From Leptolyngbyaceae cyanobacterium (GTDB taxonomy: Bacteria > Cyanobacteriota > Cyanobacteriia > Cyanobacteriales > Aerosakkonemataceae): a stretch of 64,000 nt of DNA. The number at the start of each line of letters is the position of its first letter. The first letter of the stretch is position 1. The translations under genes were made by a program, and so were the position numbers. Under the pieces are notes generated by a model. That model made no database searches. It worked only from the letters and a program-made list of their open reading frames with translations, and was not told where the DNA came from. The DNA lies in contig DATNQN010000063.1 of assembly GCA_036703985.1 (NCBI GenBank), forward strand, positions 1 to 64,000, given 5' to 3'. Shown in pieces: positions 19,082 through 27,464 of this stretch.

Positions 19082-19630
19082 CTATGCAATTCCGAGCGAT
19101 CGAGAATTCAAACCCTGATAATGCACATCAAAGGGAATCGATACTCCACAATTTTTTTCAATTTCATGGCGAATAGATTCGGCATTTCCCCAGATAATAT
19201 TGGTAGCAGTATCGGTACGAGAAGACAATTCATTTTCAATAATTTGGCAGTAATCATTACCATCGCGAGCAACGAAATAGCCATAGGTGCGACAGGCAAT
19301 CGGACGTGCTTCGTAAATCCGACAAGCACCTTCACGTTCATCGAGATAGGGACAAACAACCTGTGAACTAACTGTGTTTTCTGCTATTTCTACCAGAAGT
19401 TTATCGATTTTCTGCTCGATTTCAGCACGGATGGATGCAGGTAGTGCCGCCACTGCTTCATCAATTCGCACCCATTCCTGTAAACTAAGTTCGGGAGGTT
19501 GTGCTAGTTGACGACAACATCGATCGCATCCCCGACGACACGGCCACCAGTCACGGGAAGCACGAATATCCTGCACGCGAACTTCTATGCTCTCTTCGAG
19601 AGCGAGTAATTTTTTTTGTGCTTCGTTCAT
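19082..19630 (-). CDS. YkgJ-family cysteine cluster protein
   Basis: A 182-residue protein of the UPF0153/YkgJ family, which is thought to bind an Fe-S or Zn cluster. The cluster residues are seen in 'WPCRRGCDRCCRQL' near residue 29 and in 'VVCPYLDEREGACRIYEARPIACRTYGYF' in the middle of the protein. That is the family pattern of CxxxCxxCC followed by CPfL...C..Y..RP..CR. An N-terminal helix (about 1-25) precedes the cluster. The biochemical role of the family is not established. It is the upstream gene of the pair with the acetyltransferase. Confidence 0.88.
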   Translation of the reverse strand: MNEAQKKLLALEESIEVRVQDIRASRDWWPCRRGCDRCCRQLAQPPELSLQEWVRIDEAVAALPASIRAEIEQKIDKLLVEIAENTVSSQVVCPYLDEREGACRIYEARPIACRTYGYFVARDGNDYCQIIENELSSRTDTATNIIWGNAESIRHEIEKNCGVSIPFDVHYQGLNSRSLGIA

Positions 19631-19950
19631 TAAAAACCTATTTTTCTTGCCAACTAATATTATATAGCTAAGAATTGGGGAAAAATTTGCCGAACAAATT
19701 GCTTTATTATCTGCGTTTATCTGTCTTTATCTGCGTAAAAATACTGCTTGGTATAATATTTTTAATTTCTGGAGAAGTCTAATGATTGAGTTGGAGCAAA
19801 TGGGCTGTATTTCCGCAAAAAAGGCGATCGCGCAAAGCATTAGTCTCGATTCTATTCTGTTTGGGATGATTTACAACCAACAGATGGAAAACCGATCGCA
19901 AGATTTTGATAGTTGCAGGGGAATCAGATAGTTACACATTGAGGGTTTCC
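19631..19950. other. Intergenic region with a direct-repeat tract
   Basis: At 19700-19738 the phrase TTATCTG(C/T) occurs several times (TTATCTGCGTTTATCTGTCTTTATCTGCG). A related copy lies at about 6684-6704 before the first exoprotein. The only coding candidate is the 49-codon frame at 19782-19931. Confidence 0.4.
19782..19931 (+). CDS. Possible 49-residue ORF, unrecognised
   Basis: The ATG at 19782 has GGAGAAG eight bases upstream, a good ribosome-binding site. The frame runs 49 codons (MIELEQMGCISAKKAIAQ...). It contains a HIP1 site, has no signal peptide or membrane segment, and matches no family that I recognise. It could be a genuine small protein or the remnant of a truncated gene. The evidence is the ribosome-binding site alone. 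Confidence 0.22.
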   Translation: MIELEQMGCISAKKAIAQSISLDSILFGMIYNQQMENRSQDFDSCRGIR

Positions 19951-20150
19951 CTAAGTTGAAAGAGTAATTAATTCACGGGGAACTATGGCACGCTTATTGC
20001 ACATCGATTCTAGTCTGCGCGTAGTCAAATCTGCTGGTGGCTCAAAATGCAGCGACAAAGCCTCGCTAAGATTACTCAATGCTTCTGCTTCCGTCTTGCA
20101 GTTTGGGTTTCTTAATTTTTCAATGAATTGAAATGCGAGCAGTTTTCTAG
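19951..20150 (-). pseudogene. HicB-like antitoxin remnant (tentative)
   Basis: The minus-strand frame ending at 19951 carries 'KTEAEALSNLSEALSLHFEPP', which resembles the EAxxNLxEAlelyle helix at the C-terminus of HicB-type antitoxin domains. The N-terminal HicB beta-sheet is missing. The frame upstream (up to 20268) overlaps the end of the neighbouring gene in a different frame and looks non-coding. No hicA toxin is found within 500 bp. I read it as a decayed HicB-like gene. It could instead be chance similarity over about 20 residues. Confidence 0.35.
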
Positions 20151-20212
20151 AAACCCAGTTTTTCCAAAAAACTGGTTTTCTGTACGTCGATTTAAAAGTC
20201 GATGTTTGTTTA

Positions 20213-20914
20213 TTACTCCTCTCCAGTAAGTAAGCGTCTTCGGAAACCTTCCCTACCAAAACTATCAATCCAAAGATTGCAGTTAGTAGTAGGGGTAGCG
20301 CTATGATTACAAGTGTAAGAAGCTAGCAGTGTTTGTTGTGGATTTAAAACCCGAACGTTATAGCCGTATTCTCTAGCTGTCGTACCGAAATGATGGACGA
20401 ATTCATAACGTTCTAAGTAGTCGAGTAACGTCCAGATTTGCCGATTTACAATTAAGTTTAATTGACGATCGTTGCGACAAACTAACCAACTATCTAGTAA
20501 CTGTCCGCCAAATCTTTCATTTGTCCACCAAAAGCTGGGATTTGTCAATCCAAATTGAGAAATTGTTTCGTCTGTAATGATATTTTCGCATTTATTGAGG
20601 TCTGGAATGTTAGTTTGAGCGGGTACGGGAACGGGTGTTTGTGCTTGTAACATTCCAGAGGGAAGTAAGAGAAATAGTGCTATCAGTATATGGCTTTGAA
20701 TAAAGGATTTAAAATTCGATATTTTCTTTTTTCTTATATCTAAAATGTCCTGTCTTAGAGATTCTTTAAAAAGAGATGTTTCCGAATAGCATCGGGCGTT
20801 CGATACCCCTAAATCCCCCTTAAAAAGGGGGACTTTGACTTTCAATTCAGTTCCCCACTTATTAAGGGGGGTTAGGGAGGATCTAAAATTTCTCAAATAC
20901 GCTCTTATGTTCAT
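20213..20914 (-). CDS. Secreted hypothetical protein with a repeat inserted near its N-terminus
   Basis: A 233-residue protein of unknown function. The start at 20914 is supported by GAGGA at 20921-20925, which overlaps the stop codon of the upstream aldo/keto reductase, so the two are translationally linked. Residues 1-10 (MNIRAYLRNF) are followed by about 28 residues encoded by a palindromic intergenic-type repeat (20800-20884). Only then, near residue 75, comes a hydrophobic signal-peptide core (ILIALFLLLPSGMLQAQ). The mature part has four Cys and Trp-rich segments (PSFWWTNERFGG, NRQIWTLLDYLERYEFVHHFG). It resembles conserved cyanobacterial secreted hypotheticals. With a signal core this far inside, export may be impaired or the protein may be membrane-anchored. 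Confidence 0.6.
   Translation of the reverse strand: MNIRAYLRNFRSSLTPLNKWGTELKVKVPLFKGDLGVSNARCYSETSLFKESLRQDILDIRKKKISNFKSFIQSHILIALFLLLPSGMLQAQTPVPVPAQTNIPDLNKCENIITDETISQFGLTNPSFWWTNERFGGQLLDSWLVCRNDRQLNLIVNRQIWTLLDYLERYEFVHHFGTTAREYGYNVRVLNPQQTLLASYTCNHSATPTTNCNLWIDSFGREGFRRRLLTGEE
20800..20884. repeat. Palindromic repeat inside a coding region
   Basis: ATACCCCTAAATCCCCC at the left faces GGGGGGTTAGGGAGGAT at the right. An inner hairpin TCCCCCT/AGGGGGA lies at 20814-20832. The whole is 85 bp and near-palindromic at its ends, the form of cyanobacterial REP/MITE-like repeats. It is translated in frame as residues 11-38 of the secreted hypothetical. Confidence 0.7.
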
Positions 20915-20920
20915 AACATT

Positions 20921-20925
20921 TCCTC
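20921..20925 (-). promoter_or_regulatory. Ribosome-binding site fixing the 20914 start
   Basis: GAGGA lies six bases upstream of the ATG and overlaps the TGA of the upstream reductase. It supports translation through the repeat rather than a start downstream of it. Confidence 0.7.
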
Positions 20926-22051
20926 AATCTTGCCAAAGTCGTCTACCATTGCTTCCTTTTAGCCGTTGGTGAGTGTCTTCTAGGAGTGCGGGAATATCGA
21001 GATTTTCCGGACATTTGGGAAGACAATCGCCGCATTCAGTACATCGGTTAGCTTTCATTCCGGGAAACCAATGTCCGGCATTTTCAAACATTTGATAGCG
21101 GTATTTTCCATAAGCGTTCATATCATAACCAACTGCTAAATTTCGCAACCGCAATACTTCCGGGATGTTGATGTTTTCCGGACAAGGGAGGCATTCATAA
21201 CACTGACTGCATTTGCTGGTTTCTAAAACTTTATTTTGATGATTTTGTAAGCGTTCAAATGCTGCTAATTCTAATGATGTGAGGGGAAAATCTTTGTCTG
21301 CTAAACTCAAAGGTTGAGCGAGTTCTTGTGGATTAGCAGCACCGATGCTGAGGGTGGTAATTCTCGGATCGCTTAATAAAAATCGATAGGTTAATTCTAA
21401 GGGGGAAAAGGGGTCGCACAAGTCTTTGAGGGTAATTGGTGGGGTGTAGAGAAGTCCTCCTTTATCGGCTGGTGAGATGATGAAAATGCCCATGTCTTTT
21501 GCGTGGGCTAGCTGAATTGCTGGGGCATTGCGTTGGAAAAAATAGTAATAATGTAGGTTGACAAAGGAAAATAAATCGGTGTTGATAGCGGCTAAAATTA
21601 CTTCTAAAGGGCCGTGGGTGGAGAAGCCAAAGTGATGTATTCTGCCGTCTGCTAGTGCTTCTTCGATCGCTGGAATGCAGTGACTTTTTACTAAGTCTAA
21701 GTGTTCCCAGGTGTTTAAGCCATGAATTGCCAGACAATCTATGTAATCTACATCTAGGCGCTGGAGGGATTCGTCGATATGGCGGCGAATGGTGTCGGGG
21801 TTAGCTTGGGGGGTAATCTTGGTGCTAATGTGGATTTGCGATCGCTCAACTCCCAAACCCGATCGAACAGCCGCCCCTAAATATTGTTCGCTTTTGCCAT
21901 ATCCCTGCGCGGTTTCTAAATGATTTATTCCTAATGCTACAGCTTGCTGAATTGTTTGAATGGCATTTTCTGGGGATTCCAAATAGCGCATGGTTCCCAG
22001 TGACAAGACTGAGAGATGTAAATTAGTTTTACCGAACCGCCGATATCGCAT
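20924..22051 (-). CDS. Aldo/keto reductase with C-terminal 4Fe-4S ferredoxin domain
   Basis: A 375-residue oxidoreductase. The N-terminal AKR barrel (about 1-270) has the tetrad elements in 'LETAQGYGKSE', 'STKITP' and 'LAIHGLN'. The C-terminal domain holds two ferredoxin-type Cys motifs, 'CSQCYECLPCPENINIP' and 'CTECGDCLPKCPENLDIP', for two [4Fe-4S] clusters. This fusion is widespread in bacteria and its in vivo substrate is unknown. The cluster domain suggests electron transfer in place of, or together with, NADPH. Its stop codon overlaps the ribosome-binding site of the secreted hypothetical that follows. Confidence 0.9.
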   Translation of the reverse strand: MRYRRFGKTNLHLSVLSLGTMRYLESPENAIQTIQQAVALGINHLETAQGYGKSEQYLGAAVRSGLGVERSQIHISTKITPQANPDTIRRHIDESLQRLDVDYIDCLAIHGLNTWEHLDLVKSHCIPAIEEALADGRIHHFGFSTHGPLEVILAAINTDLFSFVNLHYYYFFQRNAPAIQLAHAKDMGIFIISPADKGGLLYTPPITLKDLCDPFSPLELTYRFLLSDPRITTLSIGAANPQELAQPLSLADKDFPLTSLELAAFERLQNHQNKVLETSKCSQCYECLPCPENINIPEVLRLRNLAVGYDMNAYGKYRYQMFENAGHWFPGMKANRCTECGDCLPKCPENLDIPALLEDTHQRLKGSNGRRLWQD

Positions 22052-22165
22052 TTGTCGATTTTCGATTTGAGATTTCCGATTTAAGATTTCCGGTTTAAGC
22101 TGTCGATCGAACTGCTCGTGACCAGTACTTCCAGTCTAAAATCTCAAATCCAAAATCTAAAATTA

Positions 22166-22669
22166 TTATGCTTCTCCGTTACTAAAGCCTTTTCGTTTGG
22201 TAAAATCTTCTGGTCTGATTTTATCGACGAATTCTCGAAAGGCTTGTCTTTCAGCTTCATCAGCTTCTCGATCGACAGGAATGGAAGCGTCAGCAACTAC
22301 TTCTTCCATCACCCAAATCGGGCTACGGGTACGGAGGGCGATTGCGATCGCATCACTAGGTCGAGCATCAATATCTTTTTTTACCTCGCCGTGGCGCAGG
22401 GTTAGAATCGCATAAAACGTATTATCTTGTAACGAATGGATGACGATTCGTTCCAGAGTCATTCCCCAGGCGTCAAACATATTCACGATTAGATCGTGGG
22501 TGAGAGGACGAGGAGGCGTTTGGTTTTCCAAAGCACCAATAATTGATTTGGCTTGATCTTGACCTATGTAAATCGGCAAAGCGCGTCTGTCTGTCGAGTC
22601 TTTGAGAAGCACAATTGGACTGCGCGTGACTGCATCGAGTGCAATTCCAGCGACTTTCATTTCAATCAT
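22166..22669 (-). CDS. Bifunctional nuclease family protein (DUF151)
   Basis: A 167-residue protein of the BFN/DUF151 family. The opening MIEMKVAGIALDA and the phrase 'LPIYIGQDQAKSI' are highly conserved in cyanobacteria. Plant relatives have RNase and DNase activity. A C-terminal extension after the core ends in an acidic/basic stretch (FVDKIRPEDFTKRKG), as expected for UVR-like ends of some members. The start is set at 22669 because homologues begin at MIEM. An upstream in-frame Met at 22753 adds 28 residues of unsupported sequence. It is divergent from ribE across 330 bp. Confidence 0.88.
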   Translation of the reverse strand: MIEMKVAGIALDAVTRSPIVLLKDSTDRRALPIYIGQDQAKSIIGALENQTPPRPLTHDLIVNMFDAWGMTLERIVIHSLQDNTFYAILTLRHGEVKKDIDARPSDAIAIALRTRSPIWVMEEVVADASIPVDREADEAERQAFREFVDKIRPEDFTKRKGFSNGEA

Positions 22670-22998
22670 TGGCTTGGCCTCTAGAATACCTTGGCTAAGG
22701 ATGGTTAAACTTAAACGATAGAGTGGTATTGGGCAGCTTGGGGCAGACACCAATGTACTTGTGATTATAGTGAGTTAATCGATTGACCAAATCTTGGCAG
22801 TCAACCTAGCTTAAGTCAACCGAGCAGGTTTTCATAAAAAGGGCTTTACACCCAGTATGCCCTGATCTTGTCGTCGATCCTAACAACGGCTCCGGTAATT
22901 TGATGGAAAAATTAAACTTCCCAAACGGATCAGTGGTACGATCGCAGGACAAAATAAAGCATAAATTGGCTAAACAGATTAAATTTCTTTAAAACAAC

Positions 22999-23667
22999 GT
23001 GTTTACAGGATTAATTCAAAGCTTAGGTACCATAAAATTGCAAGGTGACGATAAACTACAAATCTCTTGCGCTCCTCATACGGCAGATCTAATTTTACAA
23101 GATTTGGCAATTGGCGATAGTGTAGCGGTGGATGGAGTTTGTCTAACCGTAGTAGAAATTTACTCAGGGGGTTTTGTCGCTGATGCTTCCCCAGAAACCC
23201 TCCGAAGAACGACTTTAGAACGAACGCAGCTAGAAAATAGTTGGGTTAATTTAGAAACCGCCGTCCGAGTAGGTAGCAAGCTAGGGGGTCATTTCGTCAC
23301 CGGTCACGTAGATGGGATCGGTGTGGTGCAAACTATAGAACAAACGGCAAATTCTTGGGAAATCAGTTTTAGATCCCCGGCAAACATCGCCCGTTATATT
23401 ATTCCTAAAGGCAGCATTGCCATTAACGGGATTAGCTTGACTGTAGCAGATTGCGATCGCGAAGGCAGTTGGTTCAAAGTAGCCGTGATCCCTCACACTT
23501 TTGCCGAAACCAATCTCTGCTATTTGAAAATCGGTAATTGGGTAAATTTGGAAGGAGATATTTTAGGCAAATACATTGAAAAGTTGCTGCGTTCTCCCTC
23601 GCTTCAAGGAAACTCTTCATTAGAAGAAATTACGCCAAATTTCCTAGCAGAACACGGATATCTTTAA
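22999..23667 (+). CDS. ribE: Riboflavin synthase, alpha chain
   Basis: A 222-residue enzyme that dismutates two 6,7-dimethyl-8-ribityllumazines to riboflavin in the last step of the pathway. Two tandem lumazine-binding barrels are clear. The first opens with MFTGLIQSLG and contains 'GDSVAVDGVCLTVVE'. The second starts near residue 98 ('GGHFVTGHVDGIG') and contains 'SIAINGISLTVAD'. A C-terminal trimerisation helix follows ('GDILGKYIEKLL'). The start codon is GTG, which is fixed by the universally conserved MFTG N-terminus. No FMN riboswitch is recognisable upstream. It is convergent with the cyclase gene, with a palindromic repeat between them. Confidence 0.95.
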   Translation: MFTGLIQSLGTIKLQGDDKLQISCAPHTADLILQDLAIGDSVAVDGVCLTVVEIYSGGFVADASPETLRRTTLERTQLENSWVNLETAVRVGSKLGGHFVTGHVDGIGVVQTIEQTANSWEISFRSPANIARYIIPKGSIAINGISLTVADCDREGSWFKVAVIPHTFAETNLCYLKIGNWVNLEGDILGKYIEKLLRSPSLQGNSSLEEITPNFLAEHGYL

Positions 23668-23699
23668 ATATAGAGGTATGTTGTTGCGCTTTAGTATTT

Positions 23700-23777
23700 G
23701 TAGGTTGGGTTGAAGTAACGAAACCCAACACTCGCTTAAAGTTGGAGTTGGGTTTCACTCCGTTCAACCCAACCTAC
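23700..23777. repeat. Palindromic repeat (GTAGGTTGGGTTGAA arms) between convergent genes
   Basis: GTAGGTTGGGTTGAA at 23700-23714 is matched by its exact reverse complement at 23763-23777, with a second inner pair (GAAACCCAAC facing GTTGGGTTTC). It lies between the 3' ends of ribE and the cyclase gene and could serve both as a transcription end. A shorter relative lies at 28550-28584. Confidence 0.75.
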
Positions 23778-23790
23778 GGGAAAAAATTTA

Positions 23791-26700
23791 TTATAAGTAT
23801 TCAACCGGACATGATATTACATTAATTTCTTCTATATATTTGCGCGTGCGTTCTAACTCCTGGGTCAGTTCGGATTCCTCGAACTGAGAAGCGGCTTTTT
23901 CTAAGTGGTAAATTGCTTCTTCTTTATCATTTCTGTCGCGACAAATCAAGCCCCAAGCAATATGAGTGCGGGCAGCTTCCAAACGAGCATCGCCTTCTTC
24001 AAATAGTTGCAAGCTGGTAGATAAATGACTCTGAACTTCTTGCCAGATTTCTTCCTCTTCTTCTTTTGATTTTTGACTTTTAAGTTTTAATTTGAAAAGT
24101 GCCTCTGCCCAAACTCGATGAGCAATTCCTTCGGCGAAAATACCATCTATTGATTTGGCATAAGCTACTGCTTCTTGTGCTTTGGTGAGCGCTTCTTCAA
24201 TGTTACCTGCGTTGAGAGAAATTTCGGCATCAGCCGCTGCAAACCAATCGGTAGCAGCGAGCTTTCCACCAAGAATTTTCGCAGTTTCCTTTGCTTTAGC
24301 CATATTTTTAATAGCAGCGCTATGATTACCCAAACGGCTATATGCCCAAGCGCTAAAGCCTAATAGCCAATAGATAATTGCCAGATCGTTAAATTGTTCT
24401 GCAATATCGATTGCAGTATGAACTTCACAGAGCGATTGCAGCATTTCTCCAGCTAGGAAGTGAACCACACAGAAGGACAAATAGATTTGGGAAATTCTAC
24501 TAGGATTACTTATTTGTATCCCGCAATTGAGAGCGCGTTGTGCTATAGGCAGTGCCTGTGTATACTTTCCGCGTGCAGCTAAGGCTATACTCAGATTCCC
24601 CATTACGTGAATCAAGTCTGAGTGACTGTTAGCTTTTTCCAAAGGAGTAAGTGCTGATAAAATAAGAGTCTCTGCTTTGCTGAATCTCCCTTGAGCTAAA
24701 AAAGTTAAGCCAATAATAGTTGAGCAAACTGCTAATAACTCTTCATCTCTTTCTTCTTGTGCTGTTGCCAAGGCTTTCTGCAAATAATCATTGCCATTGC
24801 CCATTTGGTTTTGCAGATGGCAATATGCCCAACCCATCCAGTAGTGTACACGACCTTGGCGCAGGCGGTCTGAACTTTGTAATGGATTCGGTAATTTCTG
24901 TAGAAAAGTTTCTGCTAAATTTAGACGGGCAATCATCTGCTCCCAATTGTCAGCATAATAAGACACGCTACAAAGTTTAATAATTGTATCTATACGCAGA
25001 CGGCAATTATCCATCGTATCGCTCAATTTAGCCAAAGCATCCAACGCATCACCATAATGCAACCTCGCTTCGACATAAGCATAAAGTTTCGCTGCATCAT
25101 CACCCGCCTTAATCAAATAATCCGCTGCTTTTTCCCAATCTTCACCCAACCAGAAATGTTTTCCCAAAATAGTGTGAAACTCACTAATTCTTTCGGCAAA
25201 CACAACTTGGATTGCTTCCCCAACTTTTCGATGTAATTCCTTGCGCCGAGGACTCAACAAACTCTGATAAGCTACCTCTTGAGTCAGCGCGTGTTTAAAA
25301 ATATATTCAATTTCCGGATTTCTTGCCTTTTCCCTAATTAATTCTTCCCTCTCCAAATGAGACAATTCGGCTTCAATCCCCACTGTATTTTCTGCTATTT
25401 GCAACAATACTCGATACAGAAAAACTCTGCCAATCACTGAAGCTTGTTGCACCAACCATTTCGTTTCATCTGGCAACCGATCTAAGCGCGACATCAACAC
25501 ACCCTGCAAGGTATTCGGTACTGTCACGCTTTCAATTAACGGCGTTGCTATCCAACCTTCTCCTGATTTATCCTGAATTAATATACCTCGTTCAATTAAA
25601 GAGCGAATGATTTCTTCTACAAAAAACGGATTGCCATCTGCTTTACTCAAAATTACCTTTTTTAACTTTTCTGGTAATTCTGGTAGAGAAAGCAGTTGAG
25701 AAACTAATTGAATTGCGGATGTTTCAGATAAAGGTAACAGGGAAATTTCGGTAAATATTTCATTATATTTTGACTTTACAAATGTGCGAAATGATTTGAG
25801 ATTTTGGTCAGATTGTCTTCGGAAAACACAGACGATCGCTAAAGGTATTTTACCTGTGAGTGGGAGCAAACGTTCTACTAATTCTACAGAAGTAAGATCC
25901 GCCCAGTGCATATCTTCAATAACTAACACGGTGGGATGACCTAACCCCCCCAGCCCCCCTTCCCTGCGAGGGAAGGGGGGAGTAAGAGTAGGAGTAGGAG
26001 TAGGAGTCGGACTCCCCTCTCCTGGTAGGAGAGGGGTAGGGGGAGAGGTCAAAAATTCCTCAATTAATCCTTCTAGCTTTTGGCGCAAGCTTTCCGCTGA
26101 AAAACTGGCAAGCAGCGCTGCTTCTTCAGGAGAAAGACGCAATGCAAGTAGATTGGCGAAGATGGCAAAAGCTTGTTTATTATCTGGAAATACTTGTGCG
26201 ATCGCACTTTGCAAACGTTGGCGTGCTATCTCTTCGGAATCTTCATCTTTAATTCCCGCATAGCGACGAAACAAATCGAGAAAAGCACTGTAAGCAAGTG
26301 AGGTGGTGTGCGAAAAACAGCGCCCTTCTAACCAAATAGCACGATTTCCAATTAGCGATCGCCATTCTGCCATTAAGCGCGATTTGCCCAATCCCGCTTC
26401 ACCGCTAATAATAACAATACGTCCTTCTCCTGCTTCTAGTTCTTGCAAGACTTCTCGCAATTGGTTAAATTCGCGATCGCGCCCTACCATTTTAGAAGTT
26501 AATCCTTTCAATCCTCGCGATTTACCGGGATTGATTTTTGCTCTGAGGAGTTCAAATACTGCTAGAGGTTCCTGTTTTCCTTTAACAGTAATGGGGTCGA
26601 GTATTTGGAAAGTAAACGCTTCCGAAGTGAGGCGATATGTTTCTTTACTAACTAAAATTTGACCGGAGTCGGCGCTACTTTCCAATCGCGATGCAACATT

Positions 26701-27354
26701 TACGGCATCGCCCATGACGGTGTAGGATAATCGGGAATCGGTACCGACACTACCAGCAATAACTGTACCAGTATTGATGCCGATGTGAAACGATAGAGGT
26801 TGTTCTAGGCGATCGATCCAACGGCGATTAAAACTTTCCAATCTTTCTCGCATAGAAAGGGCCGATCGCAAAGCTCTTTCTGGGTCATCTTCGTGTGCGA
26901 TCGGTGCGCCGAAAACTGCCATAATCGCATCACCGATGAATTTGTCGATATACCCTTCATATTCATAAACAGCTTCCGCCCATTCTTTCAGCGCTGCATT
27001 GACAATTTCCATCACCTCTTCCGGATCGAGGCGATCGCTCAAAGCGGTGAAGCCGGAGAGGTCAGCAAACATTACTGTAACTTGTCTGCGCTCGTTTTCG
27101 ATCCGTCCGATCGCGCGAATTTTCTCAGCTAGTTCCTTGGGGATGTAACTTTGGATTTTGGCGAGTAGTTCTTCTGGCGCGGTAAGGACTGCACAAGCCG
27201 GTGCTTCTTTTTGCTGGGCTTTGAGGGAGTCGAGCTTTTCTGTTAGGGTAGCTATTGTGAGATCGACTACGGTATCGCCCAGCGTGGGGCGCAGAGATTC
27301 TTGGGTAGCGATCGCCTGTTGCAGTTGGGTAATTTGTTCTTCTAGGGACGCCAT
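23791..27354 (-). CDS. Class III adenylate cyclase fused to AAA ATPase and TPR repeats
   Basis: A 1187-residue multidomain signalling protein. Residues 1-45 form a coiled coil. The cyclase domain (about 90-270) has the two metal Asp sites (FADLSGF, GDAIMAVFG), the substrate Lys in 'YIDKFIGD', Thr in 'YTVMGDAVN', and the transition-state Asn and Arg in 'VNVASRLE'. The Lys/Thr pair indicates ATP rather than GTP. An AAA/NACHT-like ATPase follows, with Walker A 'GEAGLGKSR' (near residue 318) and Walker B 'VLVIEDMHWAD' (near residue 480), then about ten TPR-like helical repeats to the end. A repeat-derived Pro/Thr-rich insert (about residues 440-475) lies directly before Walker B. Its long bacterial relatives are proposed sensors linking cAMP to protein interactions. 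The ligand is unknown. Confidence 0.9.
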   Translation of the reverse strand: MASLEEQITQLQQAIATQESLRPTLGDTVVDLTIATLTEKLDSLKAQQKEAPACAVLTAPEELLAKIQSYIPKELAEKIRAIGRIENERRQVTVMFADLSGFTALSDRLDPEEVMEIVNAALKEWAEAVYEYEGYIDKFIGDAIMAVFGAPIAHEDDPERALRSALSMRERLESFNRRWIDRLEQPLSFHIGINTGTVIAGSVGTDSRLSYTVMGDAVNVASRLESSADSGQILVSKETYRLTSEAFTFQILDPITVKGKQEPLAVFELLRAKINPGKSRGLKGLTSKMVGRDREFNQLREVLQELEAGEGRIVIISGEAGLGKSRLMAEWRSLIGNRAIWLEGRCFSHTTSLAYSAFLDLFRRYAGIKDEDSEEIARQRLQSAIAQVFPDNKQAFAIFANLLALRLSPEEAALLASFSAESLRQKLEGLIEEFLTSPPTPLLPGEGSPTPTPTPTLTPPFPRREGGLGGLGHPTVLVIEDMHWADLTSVELVERLLPLTGKIPLAIVCVFRRQSDQNLKSFRTFVKSKYNEIFTEISLLPLSETSAIQLVSQLLSLPELPEKLKKVILSKADGNPFFVEEIIRSLIERGILIQDKSGEGWIATPLIESVTVPNTLQGVLMSRLDRLPDETKWLVQQASVIGRVFLYRVLLQIAENTVGIEAELSHLEREELIREKARNPEIEYIFKHALTQEVAYQSLLSPRRKELHRKVGEAIQVVFAERISEFHTILGKHFWLGEDWEKAADYLIKAGDDAAKLYAYVEARLHYGDALDALAKLSDTMDNCRLRIDTIIKLCSVSYYADNWEQMIARLNLAETFLQKLPNPLQSSDRLRQGRVHYWMGWAYCHLQNQMGNGNDYLQKALATAQEERDEELLAVCSTIIGLTFLAQGRFSKAETLILSALTPLEKANSHSDLIHVMGNLSIALAARGKYTQALPIAQRALNCGIQISNPSRISQIYLSFCVVHFLAGEMLQSLCEVHTAIDIAEQFNDLAIIYWLLGFSAWAYSRLGNHSAAIKNMAKAKETAKILGGKLAATDWFAAADAEISLNAGNIEEALTKAQEAVAYAKSIDGIFAEGIAHRVWAEALFKLKLKSQKSKEEEEEIWQEVQSHLSTSLQLFEEGDARLEAARTHIAWGLICRDRNDKEEAIYHLEKAASQFEESELTQELERTRKYIEEINVISCPVEYL
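25936..26050. repeat. Palindromic repeats inserted in frame in the cyclase gene
   Basis: Two palindromes lie back to back. CCCCCCTTCCCTGC faces GGGAAGGGGGG at about 25953-25980, and CCCCTCTCCTGG faces GGAGAGGGG at about 26014-26037, joined by AGTAGG hexamer repeats. On the minus strand this reads as LLPGEGSPTPTPTPT and PPFPRREGGLGG. The palindromes are the intergenic type also seen at 1-165 and 34645-34667. Confidence 0.75.
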
Positions 27355-27464
27355 CTAGCTGAAGGATGAGTTAGAGCTTTTAGTTCTGTCATAACTCATC
27401 CATATGGGGGAAGGCAATTTTTCGATCGCCATAGCTTGTAGTGACTTCACTACTCCCACTTAAT

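Noticed and set aside
22754-22998. FMN riboswitch upstream of riboflavin synthase
   Set aside because: Looked for RFN-element conserved blocks and saw none. The region is best described as two divergent promoters.
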